Below are positions 16,611 to 24,399 of a stretch of DNA of 64,000 nt, one piece after another. The DNA is from Mesorhizobium sp. 131-2-1. GTDB taxonomy: Bacteria > Pseudomonadota > Alphaproteobacteria > Rhizobiales > Rhizobiaceae. A model generated the notes under the pieces. That model was given only the letters and a program-made list of their open reading frames with translations, was not told where the DNA came from and made no database searches. Every line of letters begins with the position of its first letter. Position 1 is the stretch's first letter. The translations under genes and the position numbers were made by a program. The stretch is from positions 2,666,501 to 2,730,500 of the forward strand of contig NZ_AP023247.1 in the NCBI RefSeq assembly GCF_016756535.1. Direction: 5' to 3'.

Positions 16611-17483
16611 ATGGACGCGATCACCCATTCGCCTGAGGACAGCCGCCGGCGCGAGCTTGGCGCCTTCCTGCGCTCGCGCCGGGAGAGGCTCTCGCCCGAG
16701 ACCGCCGGCATCGCTTGCGGTGCGCGGCGGCGCACGCCCGGACTGAGACGCGAGGAAGTGGCGATGATCGCCGGCGTCGGCACGACCTGGTACACCTGGC
16801 TGGAACAGGGCAGGGATGTTCGCCCTTCAGTCGAAGTGCTGACGGCGCTCTCGGAGGCGTTGCGCCTGGACGCCGTCGAGAGACGGCACCTGTTCATCCT
16901 TGCCGGCCGCCAGCAGCCGGAGCGTCGCGCGGCGACGCCGGAAAAGGTCGAGGGTCCGCTGCTGCACATGCTGCAAAGCCTCGTCCTGCAGCCGGCCTAT
17001 GTCGTCGGCCGGCGCTGGGACGTGCTCGCCTGGAACCCGGCGGCGGTGGCCGTGTTCGGGGATTATGGCCTGCTCGAGGGCGATGCCCGCAACATTGTCC
17101 ACATGGTGTTCGCCAGCCCGCACCACCGCCGCCTGCTGGTCGACTGGGAAGAGCTTGCGCGCGTGGTGCTCGCTTCGTTTCGCGCGGAAAGCGCCAAATA
17201 TGTCGGCGACCCGGATTTCGACCGGCTGATTGCGCTGATGATGCGCTCGAGCCCCGAGTTCCGTGCATGGTGGCCGCAGCGTGATGTGGCGCGGAGATTG
17301 TCAGGGGTGAAGCATGTCAGGCACCCGAGCGCCGGCGCCATGACATTCGAGCACATGAGCCTTTCGATCGACGACGGCTGCGACATGCGGCTGATCGTCT
17401 ACACGCCGCTTGCCGAGCAGAACTCGATCGCAAAATTGCAGAAACTGCTCGACGCTCTGCCCGCCGAACGGCGCAGCGCCTGA
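16611..17483 (+). CDS. XRE-type HTH transcriptional regulator with MmyB-like ligand domain
   Basis: A 290-residue regulator. An N-terminal helix-turn-helix (RREEVAMIAGVGTTWYTWLE) is followed by the MmyB-type domain, seen in the segments PAYVVGRRWDVLAWN and PEFRAWWPQRDV. This family is typically transcribed divergently from short-chain dehydrogenases, exactly as here, and represses them until a fatty-acid-like or hydrophobic ligand binds. Two palindromes fill the promoter. No Shine-Dalgarno is visible before ATG, in keeping with leaderless translation. Confidence 0.88.
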   Translation: MDAITHSPEDSRRRELGAFLRSRRERLSPETAGIACGARRRTPGLRREEVAMIAGVGTTWYTWLEQGRDVRPSVEVLTALSEALRLDAVERRHLFILAGRQQPERRAATPEKVEGPLLHMLQSLVLQPAYVVGRRWDVLAWNPAAVAVFGDYGLLEGDARNIVHMVFASPHHRRLLVDWEELARVVLASFRAESAKYVGDPDFDRLIALMMRSSPEFRAWWPQRDVARRLSGVKHVRHPSAGAMTFEHMSLSIDDGCDMRLIVYTPLAEQNSIAKLQKLLDALPAERRSA

Positions 17484-17497
17484 CGCTGTCCACAGGT

Positions 17498-18139
17498 TCA
17501 GCCTTTTGGCTTCAGCCCTTCGATAAACAACTGCTCGAGGAAGCGCGCTGCATCCTCGAAGCGGCCGTCGCCGCCGCGGTCGGCGCCGAGCACGGCGCGG
17601 ACCTGGACATCGAAATCGGCATAGTGCTGGGTCGTTGCCCAGATCGAGAAGATCAGGTGCCAGGGGTCGGTGCGGGCGATCTTGCCTGCGCGCATCCAGC
17701 CCTTGATGACGGTGGCCTTCTCGTCCACCAGCGTCTTCAATTCGCCCTCCAGCATCGGCATGATGCGCGGCGCACCCTGCAGGATCTCATTGGCGAAGAG
17801 CCGGCTCTCGCGTGGAAAATCGCGCGCCATTTCGAGCTTGCGCCGGATATAGCTCCTGAGCTCGGTCAGCGGATCGCCGATGTCGTCGAGCTCCTTGAGC
17901 GGCGCCAGCCAGGTGTCGAGCAGGCGCTGCATCAGCGTTTCGTGAATGTCTTCCTTGCGCCGGAAGTAGTAGAGGAGGTTCGGCTTCGACATGCCGGCGG
18001 CTTCGGCGATCTGGTCGATGGTCGAGCCGCGAAAACCGTTGGTCGAGAAGACTTCGAGCGCTGCCTCCAGGATCAGCTCGCGCTTTTCCTGCTGGATGCG
18101 GGTGCGGCGAGGGGCTGAGCCTTCCATGGCGGCCGTCAC
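17498..18139 (-). CDS. rutR: TetR family regulator, RutR-like (pyrimidine utilisation)
   Basis: A 213-residue TetR-type repressor. The HTH spans TIDQIAEAAGMSKPNLLYYF, and the C-terminal part resembles the YcdC/RutR ligand domain that binds uracil or thymine. It is divergent from the aminotransferase of pyrimidine catabolism, and a RutR-type operator lies in the shared promoter region. Start is GTG 18139 with GAAGG 8 bases upstream; ATG 18127 is possible. E. coli RutR regulates the Rut ring-opening pathway; here the linked pathway is the reductive one. The symbol is given on family resemblance and context. Confidence 0.82.
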   Translation of the reverse strand: MTAAMEGSAPRRTRIQQEKRELILEAALEVFSTNGFRGSTIDQIAEAAGMSKPNLLYYFRRKEDIHETLMQRLLDTWLAPLKELDDIGDPLTELRSYIRRKLEMARDFPRESRLFANEILQGAPRIMPMLEGELKTLVDEKATVIKGWMRAGKIARTDPWHLIFSIWATTQHYADFDVQVRAVLGADRGGDGRFEDAARFLEQLFIEGLKPKG

Positions 18140-18167
18140 CCCCGCAAACCTTCGCCGCGAGCGTCAT

Positions 18168-18188
18168 CTGGACCAATTCTCTGGACCA
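18168..18188. promoter_or_regulatory. Direct repeats CTGGACCA before the rutR-like gene
   Basis: CTGGACCA occurs at 18168 and 18181, 13 bases apart, and resembles a RutR half-site. It lies 30-50 bases before the regulator start and may be an autoregulatory site. The spacing does not fit the known RutR palindrome, so this is tentative. Confidence 0.3.
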
Positions 18189-18272
18189 GTTTTTCCTTGG
18201 CCTGTGGAGCGCGCTTCCGATGCCGCATTTCCGTTAGTAATCCCTTGACCGCCGACAGGGCGGTGCTAACGT

Positions 18273-18288
18273 TTGTCCAATCGGTCAA
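18273..18288 (+). promoter_or_regulatory. Candidate RutR operator before the pyrimidine catabolic operon
   Basis: TTGTCCAATCGGTCAA matches TTGACCANNTGGTCAA at 12 of 14 fixed positions. It is in the divergent promoter region between the RutR-like gene and the aminotransferase gene, 94 bases before the latter. With the site at 10637 it would place both pathway operons under one regulator. Confidence 0.65.
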
Positions 18289-18381
18289 AATTTGCGTAGC
18301 ACGAAAACGCAGCTGAGACCAAGTGCTGGGAAGACCAAGCGTTAGCCGCACCGAAACAGGTTACAAGGGGAAGTCTTGGTC

Positions 18382-19710
18382 ATGTCCAACCGGCTGAAAG
18401 TCACGCCGAACGATCTCAGCGCATTCTGGATGCCGTTCACGGCGAACCGGCAATTCAAGCAGGCGCCGCGCATGTTCGTGTCCGCCAAGGACATGCATTA
18501 CACGACCAGCGATGGCCGCAAGGTGCTCGACGGCACCGCCGGCCTCTGGTGCGTCAATGCCGGCCACTGCCGGCCGAAGATCACCGAAGCGATCCAGCAC
18601 CAGGCGGCCGAGCTCGATTATGCGCCGGCCTTCCAGATGGGCCATCCGATCGTGTTCGAGCTGGCGAACCGGCTGGTCGACATCGCGCCGAAGGGCATGG
18701 ACCATGTCTTCTTCACCAATTCCGGCTCGGAATCGGTGGACACCGCGCTGAAGATGGCGATCGCCTACCACCGCGCCCGCGGCGAGGGCGCGCGCACCCG
18801 GCTGATCGGCCGCGAGCGCGGCTATCACGGCGTCAATTTCGGCGGCATCTCGGTCGGCGGCATCGTCAACAACCGCAAGATGTTCGGCACGCTGCTTGGC
18901 GGCGTCGATCATATGCCGCATACGCATCTGCCGGAGAAGAACGCGTTCTCGAAGGGTGTGCCGGAGCACGGCGCCGAACTGGCGAACGAATTGGAGCGCA
19001 TCGTCGCGCTGCATGACGCCTCGACCATCGCCGCCGTCATCGTCGAGCCGGTGGCCGGCTCGACCGGCGTCATCCTGCCGCCGAAGGGTTATCTGCAGAA
19101 GCTGCGTGAGATCTGCACCAAGCACGGCATCCTGTTGATCTTCGACGAGGTCATCACCGGTTTCGGCCGCCTCGGCACGCCGTTCGCGGCCGACTATTTC
19201 GGCGTCACGCCCGACATCATGACCACCGCCAAGGGCGTCTCCAACGGCGTCATCCCGATGGGCGCGGTGTTCGTCAAGAAGGAGATTCACGACGCCTTCA
19301 TGACCGGCCCCGATCACATGATCGAGTTCTTCCACGGCTACACCTATTCGGGCAACCCGATCGCCTGCGCCGCCGCACTCGGCACGCTCGACACCTACAA
19401 GGACGAGGGCCTGCTGACCCGTGGCGAGGAGCTGGCGCCCTATTGGGAAGACGCGCTGCATTCGCTGAAGGGCGAGCCGAACGTCATCGATGTCAGAAAC
19501 ATCGGCCTGATCGGCGCGATCGAGCTGGCGCCGATCGCCGGGCAGCCGACGAAGCGTGCGTTCTCGGCCTTTATCAAGGCGTTCGAACGCGGTGCGCTGA
19601 TCCGCACCACCGGCGACATCATCGCGCTGTCGCCGCCGCTGATCATCACCAAGGGCCAGATCAACGAATTGATCGACCACCTGCGGGATGTCCTGCGCTC
19701 GATAGACTAG
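18382..19710 (+). CDS. Omega-amino acid:pyruvate aminotransferase (beta-alanine:pyruvate transaminase-like)
   Basis: A 442-residue class III PLP aminotransferase. The Schiff-base Lys284 lies in TTAKGVSNG, with IFDEVITGFGR (Asp255) contacting the PLP ring nitrogen and NSGSESVDTALK binding phosphate. LSAFWMPFTANRQFK at the N-terminus is typical of beta-alanine:pyruvate transaminases. AAGGGGAAG is 8 bases before ATG. In this setting it converts beta-alanine or beta-aminoisobutyrate, the end products of the reductive pyrimidine pathway, to malonic or methylmalonic semialdehyde. It is first gene of the operon running to the dihydropyrimidinase. Confidence 0.9.
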   Translation: MSNRLKVTPNDLSAFWMPFTANRQFKQAPRMFVSAKDMHYTTSDGRKVLDGTAGLWCVNAGHCRPKITEAIQHQAAELDYAPAFQMGHPIVFELANRLVDIAPKGMDHVFFTNSGSESVDTALKMAIAYHRARGEGARTRLIGRERGYHGVNFGGISVGGIVNNRKMFGTLLGGVDHMPHTHLPEKNAFSKGVPEHGAELANELERIVALHDASTIAAVIVEPVAGSTGVILPPKGYLQKLREICTKHGILLIFDEVITGFGRLGTPFAADYFGVTPDIMTTAKGVSNGVIPMGAVFVKKEIHDAFMTGPDHMIEFFHGYTYSGNPIACAAALGTLDTYKDEGLLTRGEELAPYWEDALHSLKGEPNVIDVRNIGLIGAIELAPIAGQPTKRAFSAFIKAFERGALIRTTGDIIALSPPLIITKGQINELIDHLRDVLRSID

Positions 19711-19724
19711 ACTTGCTTTGTCCA

Positions 19725-19754
19725 GTGGGGCGGCGTCGGGAACCGCCGCCCCAC
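19725..19754 (+). other. Strong intra-operon hairpin
   Basis: GTGGGGCGGCG pairs perfectly with CGCCGCCCCAC across an 8-base loop. No T-run follows, so it is probably an mRNA-stabilising or processing hairpin, not a full terminator. It sits 27 bases before the amidohydrolase start. Confidence 0.6.
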
Positions 19755-19780
19755 CGGATAGTGAAATGAGAGGACTTTGA

Positions 19781-21031
19781 ATGGCCGCCCCCGGCGAGAA
19801 TCTGCGAATCAATTCAGACCGTTTGTGGGATTCCATCATGGAGATGGCGAAGATCGGCCCCGGCATTGCCGGCGGCAACAATCGCCAGACCGTGACCGAC
19901 GAGGACGGCGAAGGCCGGCATCTGTTCAAGCGCTGGTGCGAGGCCGCCGGCCTTGAAATGGGCCTCGACGAGATGGGCACGATGTTTGCCCGCCGCGAGG
20001 GCACCGATCCCAGCCTGCCGCCGGTCTATGTCGGCAGCCATCTCGACACCCAGCCGACCGGCGGCAAGTATGACGGCGTGCTCGGCGTGCTCGGCGGTCT
20101 GGAAGTCGTGCGCTCGCTCAACGATCTCGGCATCAAGACCAAACATCCGATCGTCGTCACCAACTGGACGAACGAGGAGGGCGCGCGCTTTGCGCCGGCC
20201 ATGATGGCGTCCGGCGTCTTCGCCGGCGTCCTCGACCAGGCCGATGTCTACGAACATGTCGACAAGGACGGCAAGAAGTTCGGCGCGGAGCTCGATCGCA
20301 TCGGCTGGAAGGGCACCGAGAAGGTCGGTGACCGCAAGATCCATGCCTTCTTCGAACTGCATATCGAGCAGGGGCCGATCCTTGAGGACGAGGGCATCGA
20401 TATCGGTGTCGTCACGCACGGCCAGGGCCTCAAATGGCTGCAGGTGACGCTGACCGGCAAGGAGGCGCATACCGGTTCGACGCCGATGCCGAAGCGCCGC
20501 AATGCCGGGCTCGGCATGGCGCGGGTGATCGAGCTGGTGCACGAGATCGCAATGGACTACCAGCCGGACGCCGTTGGCGCCGTCGGCCACATGCAGGCCT
20601 ATCCGAACTCGCGCAACATCATTGCCGGGCGCACCGTCTTCACCATCGACATCCGCTCGCCGGAAAAGGAAGTGCTCGACGCCATGGATGCCCGCGTGCG
20701 CGAAGGCATCGACACGATTTGCGACGCGCTCGACATCAAGTACCAGATTGAGCAGGTCGGCCATTTCGACCCGGTCACCTTCGACAAGAACTGCGTCAAG
20801 GCGATCCGTGATGCCGCCGAACGGCTGGGCTACACGCATCGCAACATCGTCTCCGGCGCCGGCCACGATGCCTGCTGGATCAATCGCGTCGCCCCGACGG
20901 CGATGGTGATGTGCCCCTGCGTCGACGGACTCAGCCATAACGAGGCCGAGGAGATCACCAAGGAATGGGCCGGCGCCGGCGCCGACGTGCTGTTCCATGC
21001 GGTGGTGGAGACGGCGGTGATCGTCGAATGA
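19781..21031 (+). CDS. Zn-dependent amidohydrolase, N-carbamoyl-beta-alanine amidohydrolase type
   Basis: A 416-residue M20-type metal hydrolase of the hydantoinase/carbamoylase family. Metal-binding motifs are VGSHLDTQPTGGKYDGVLG (His87, Asp98), WTNEEGARF, LHIEQGPILE and GAGHDACW, all intact. It opens N-carbamoyl-beta-alanine (or the thymine-derived homologue) to beta-alanine, CO2 and ammonia. It stands between the aminotransferase and the dihydropyrimidinase, in pathway order reversed. An allantoate amidohydrolase role is the main alternative from sequence alone; the neighbours favour pyrimidine degradation. Confidence 0.9.
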   Translation: MAAPGENLRINSDRLWDSIMEMAKIGPGIAGGNNRQTVTDEDGEGRHLFKRWCEAAGLEMGLDEMGTMFARREGTDPSLPPVYVGSHLDTQPTGGKYDGVLGVLGGLEVVRSLNDLGIKTKHPIVVTNWTNEEGARFAPAMMASGVFAGVLDQADVYEHVDKDGKKFGAELDRIGWKGTEKVGDRKIHAFFELHIEQGPILEDEGIDIGVVTHGQGLKWLQVTLTGKEAHTGSTPMPKRRNAGLGMARVIELVHEIAMDYQPDAVGAVGHMQAYPNSRNIIAGRTVFTIDIRSPEKEVLDAMDARVREGIDTICDALDIKYQIEQVGHFDPVTFDKNCVKAIRDAAERLGYTHRNIVSGAGHDACWINRVAPTAMVMCPCVDGLSHNEAEEITKEWAGAGADVLFHAVVETAVIVE

Positions 21032-21096
21032 CCGAATAGACCCACCACCGCACGAACGCCGCTCGCAAAGAAGCGCGACAGAACAGGGGAACAGAA

Positions 21097-22548
21097 ATGA
21101 CCAAAGTCATCCGAAACGGCACGATCGTCACCGCCGATCGCACGTGGAAGGCCGATCTGCTGATGCAGCACGGCAAGATTGTCGCCATTGGTTCGAACCT
21201 GCACGGCGACCATGAGTTCGACGCCACCGGCTGCTATGTCATGCCGGGCGGCATCGATCCGCACACCCATCTCGAAATGCCGTTCATGGGCACCTATTCG
21301 GCCGATGACTTCGAGTCCGGCACCCGCGCCGCGCTCTCCGGCGGCACGACGATGGTGGTCGATTTCTGCCTGCCGGCGCCGAAGCAGTCGCTCCTCGAAG
21401 CCCTGCAGATGTGGGACAACAAGACCTCTAGGGCAGCCTGCGACTATTCCTTCCACATGGCGGTCACCTGGTGGGGCAAGCAGGTGTTCGACGAGATGGC
21501 GACCGTCGTCGACAGGGGCATCACCTCGTTCAAGCACTTTATGGCCTACAAAGGCGCGCTGATGGTCGACGACGACGAGATGTACGCGTCGTTCCAGCGC
21601 TGCGCCGATCTCGGCGCGCTGCCGCTGGTGCATGCCGAGAATGGCGACGTGGTCGCGGCACTCTCGCAGAAGCTGCTCGCCGCCGGCAACAACGGTCCCG
21701 AGGGCCATGCCTATTCGCGACCGCCGGAAGTGGAAGGCGAGGCGACCAACCGCGCCATCATGATCGCCGATATGGCGGGCGTGCCGCTCTATGTCGTGCA
21801 CGTCTCCTGCGAGCAGGCGCATGAAGCCATCCGTCGGGCGCGCCAGAAGGGCATGCGCGTGTTTGGCGAGCCGCTTATCCAGCACCTGACGCTCGACGAG
21901 AGCGAGTATTTCAACAAGGACTGGGACCACGCCGCGCGCCGCGTGATGAGCCCGCCCTTCCGCAACAAGCTGCACCAGGATTCGCTGTGGGCTGGCCTGC
22001 AGGCCGGGTCGCTGCAGGTGGTGGCGACCGACCACTGCTCGTTCACCACCAAGCAGAAGCGCAACGGCGTCGGCGACTTCACCAAGATCCCGAACGGCAC
22101 GGGCGGCCTCGAGGACCGCCTGCCGGTACTGTGGACGACGGGCGTCAACACCGGCCGGCTGACGATGAACGAGTTCGTCGCGGTGACCTCGACCAACATC
22201 GCCAAGATCCTCAACATGTATCCGAAGAAGGGTGCCATCGTCGAAGGCGCGGACGCCGACATCCTGGTCTGGGATCCGAGGCGCAAGAAGACGATCACCT
22301 CGAAGAAGCAGCAGTCGGTGATCGATTACAACGTCTTCGAAGGTTTTGAGGTGACCGGCCTGCCGCGCTTCGTCTTTTCGCGCGGCGAACTGTCGATCGA
22401 GGAGGCGGAGGTCAAGGCCAAGGTCGGCCATGGCGAGTTCGTGGCGCGCGAGCCGAATGCGGCGGTCAACCGGGCGCTGTCGACCTGGAAGGAGATCAGC
22501 GCGCCGCGCAAGGTGGAGCGCACGGGCATTCCGGCGACCGGGGTCTGA
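21097..22548 (+). CDS. hydA: Dihydropyrimidinase (D-hydantoinase)
   Basis: A 483-residue cyclic amidohydrolase that hydrolyses dihydrouracil or dihydrothymine to the N-carbamoyl-beta-amino acid. The binuclear metal site is intact: His56 and His58 in DPHTHLEMPF, the carbamylated Lys152 in FKHFMAYKGALM, His179 in LVHAENGD, His235 in VVHVSCEQAHEA, and the Asp in VATDHCSF. Length fits the family (about 460-490). AGGGGA precedes ATG. It follows the amidohydrolase by 65 bases and completes the reductive pathway begun by PreT-PreA. Confidence 0.93.
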   Translation: MTKVIRNGTIVTADRTWKADLLMQHGKIVAIGSNLHGDHEFDATGCYVMPGGIDPHTHLEMPFMGTYSADDFESGTRAALSGGTTMVVDFCLPAPKQSLLEALQMWDNKTSRAACDYSFHMAVTWWGKQVFDEMATVVDRGITSFKHFMAYKGALMVDDDEMYASFQRCADLGALPLVHAENGDVVAALSQKLLAAGNNGPEGHAYSRPPEVEGEATNRAIMIADMAGVPLYVVHVSCEQAHEAIRRARQKGMRVFGEPLIQHLTLDESEYFNKDWDHAARRVMSPPFRNKLHQDSLWAGLQAGSLQVVATDHCSFTTKQKRNGVGDFTKIPNGTGGLEDRLPVLWTTGVNTGRLTMNEFVAVTSTNIAKILNMYPKKGAIVEGADADILVWDPRRKKTITSKKQQSVIDYNVFEGFEVTGLPRFVFSRGELSIEEAEVKAKVGHGEFVAREPNAAVNRALSTWKEISAPRKVERTGIPATGV

Positions 22549-22550
22549 GC

Positions 22551-22928
22551 GTGCGCGCTGTTCAACTTGCCATCACGGCCGCATGGCTGCTGGCCGCCGG
22601 CCAGGCTTCGGCCGCCACGATCGACCTCTCCAAGCCCTACGGCAACAAGTCCGGCTGCATCAACAAGAACGGCCAGGAAGTCTATGCCGAGGACATGCTG
22701 CTGTTGACCGACGAGGCATTCGTCACGGTGGCGAGCGCCTGCACCTTCACCGAAAAGAAGGCTCAAGCCGACGGCTCGCTGCTGGTGAAAGCACAATGCG
22801 AGGCGGAGGGCGAGGAAGGGCAGACGCCCGCCCAGTTCACCATCAAGCGTAGCGCCAAGAACGCCAAGAAGCTGGTCATCGCCGACGAGGACGGCAACGT
22901 CATGGGAGAAGTCTCCCGGTGCAAATGA
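22551..22928 (+). CDS. Hypothetical secreted protein linked to the dihydropyrimidinase gene
   Basis: A 125-residue protein with a GTG start 2 bases after the dihydropyrimidinase stop, so it is the last gene of the operon. The N-terminus VQLAITAAWLLAAGQASA is a signal peptide. The mature part has four Cys (SGCIN, SACTF, AQCEAE, SRCK), suggesting two disulfides in the periplasm. I recognise no domain. Its tight coupling may be chance or may mean a role in substrate capture. Confidence 0.7.
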   Translation: MRAVQLAITAAWLLAAGQASAATIDLSKPYGNKSGCINKNGQEVYAEDMLLLTDEAFVTVASACTFTEKKAQADGSLLVKAQCEAEGEEGQTPAQFTIKRSAKNAKKLVIADEDGNVMGEVSRCK

Positions 22929-22962
22929 CGCTTGGAGTTTTTCCCTCGATTCCGAAGCGAGA

Positions 22963-23071
22963 CAGCATTTGTGCGACGCCAAGCGATTCCGCTTGGCTGC
23001 AAAATGCCCTATCTCTTTGTTTTTGCGCAATTCCGGACGGAAAACCGTTACACACTTTTCCTGGAATTGCT
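22963..23071. repeat. Rhizobial-type extragenic palindromic element (RIME-like)
   Basis: Two nested hairpins fill this convergent gap. The first is GCCAAGCG-ATTC-CGCTTGGC (22978-22997) within an outer GCATTT/AAATGC pair. The second is bounded by GCAATTCC (23027-23034) and GGAATTGC (23063-23070), with inner GGAAAA and TTTTCC. The sequence strongly resembles intergenic mosaic elements found in many copies in Rhizobiales genomes; this is from memory and not from a search. Confidence 0.7.
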
Positions 23072-23482
23072 TCAGGCAACCAGCGCATCCAGTTCCGGCA
23101 GCAGGACGACGCTTTCCTGCTCGTTGGGATCGGTGCGCGCGATGACCGCCGAGGCCGGGTTGCCGCTCAGATTGGCGGGCAGATGCGGCACGCCGGCCGG
23201 GATGTAGAAGAGGTCGCCGGCCTTGACGAGGATGTGCTGTTCGAGCCGGTCGCCATACCAGGTGTGCACCTCGCCGGAGAGCACGTAGATCGCCGTCTCG
23301 TGGCTTTCATGCATATGCGCTTTGGCGCGGGCGCCCGGCGGCATGGTGAGCAGATGCATGCAGATGCCGGAAGAGCCCACGGTTTCGGCGGCGATGCCGG
23401 CGAAATAGCTCAGCCCCTGCTTGCCTTCATAAGAGCTTTCGGGGCGGATAAGATGACAAGTGGGTTTGGGCGACATCGGCAA
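23072..23482 (-). CDS. Cupin domain protein
   Basis: A 136-residue single-domain cupin. The first conserved motif is HMHESHETAIYVLSGEVHTWYG (His, His, Glu ligands), and the second is AGDLFYIPAGVPHLPAN with the last His, so a metal site is complete. Dioxygenase, isomerase or simple binding roles are all possible. It is convergent with the pyrimidine operon and divergent from the ABC importer, 125 bases from its ATPase gene, and may be unrelated to both. Confidence 0.85.
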   Translation of the reverse strand: MPMSPKPTCHLIRPESSYEGKQGLSYFAGIAAETVGSSGICMHLLTMPPGARAKAHMHESHETAIYVLSGEVHTWYGDRLEQHILVKAGDLFYIPAGVPHLPANLSGNPASAVIARTDPNEQESVVLLPELDALVA

Positions 23483-23607
23483 GGCTCCGGGCGTCGATCA
23501 GATGGGACAAGGGCGAGTAGGACAGGGCGAGTGGAAAACAACGCAATCGCAAAATCAACCGGATTTCGGCCGGCGCGGCAGCGGCTGCGAAAGGCAGGCG
23601 CCAGCCA

Positions 23608-24399
23608 ATGACCGGACAGTCGCCAGCCGTCGTTTCGGCAAGCAAGCTTGGCCTGACGTTCCAGACCAATGATGGTCCGGTGCAGGCACTGTCCAATGTC
23701 GATCTGACCATCGGCAAAGGCGAATTCGTCTCCTTCATCGGCCCATCCGGCTGCGGCAAGACGACCTTGCTCAGGGTCATCGCCGATCTGGAGAAGCCGA
23801 CCTCGGGAACGATCTCGGTCAACGGCATGACGCCGGAGCAAGCGCGCGAGAAACGCGCCTATGGCTATGTCTTCCAGGCAGCCGCCCTTTTCCCGTGGCG
23901 CACGATCGAGCGCAACGTGGCGCTGCCGCTGGAGATCATCGGCCTCTCCAAGGTGGAGCAGGCGGAGCGCATCAAGCGCACGCTGGAACTGGTCAACCTG
24001 TCCGGCTTCGAGAAGAAATATCCCTGGCAGCTTTCCGGCGGCATGCAGCAGCGCGCCTCGATCGCGCGCGCCTTGGCCTTTGATGCCGATCTCCTGCTGA
24101 TGGACGAGCCGTTCGGCGCGCTGGACGAGATCGTGCGCGACCACCTCAACGAACAGCTTCTGGAATTGTGGGAGCGGACTAACAAGACGATCTGTTTCGT
24201 CACGCACTCCATCCCGGAGGCGGTGTATCTCTCGACGCGCATCGTCGTCATGTCGCCGCGTCCGGGCCGCGTCAGCGACATCATCGAATCGACGCTGCCA
24301 AGAAAGCGGCCGCTGGACATCCGCGAGACCCCGGAATTCCTGGCGATCGCGGCGCGCGTGCGCGACGGCCTGAGGGCAGGGCACAGCTATGACGATTGA
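23608..24399 (+). CDS. ABC transporter ATP-binding protein, nitrate/taurine/thiamin-precursor type
   Basis: A 263-residue ATPase with Walker A GPSGCGKTT, signature LSGGMQQR, Walker B LLMDEPFGALD and H-loop VTHSIPEA. This sequence type is typical of importers that use NMT1/THI5 binding proteins (ThiXYZ, RibXY, SsuABC). Two permeases and a binding protein follow, but an unrelated secreted-protein gene starts inside its last codons. The location next to pyrimidine catabolic genes suggests uptake of a pyrimidine or derivative; this is inference. Confidence 0.9.
   Translation: MTGQSPAVVSASKLGLTFQTNDGPVQALSNVDLTIGKGEFVSFIGPSGCGKTTLLRVIADLEKPTSGTISVNGMTPEQAREKRAYGYVFQAAALFPWRTIERNVALPLEIIGLSKVEQAERIKRTLELVNLSGFEKKYPWQLSGGMQQRASIARALAFDADLLLMDEPFGALDEIVRDHLNEQLLELWERTNKTICFVTHSIPEAVYLSTRIVVMSPRPGRVSDIIESTLPRKRPLDIRETPEFLAIAARVRDGLRAGHSYDD

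Noticed and set aside
18361..22431. Long minus-strand open frames over the aminotransferase, amidohydrolase and dihydropyrimidinase
   Set aside because: They are antisense shadows of genes with intact catalytic motifs; no ribosome sites or domains.
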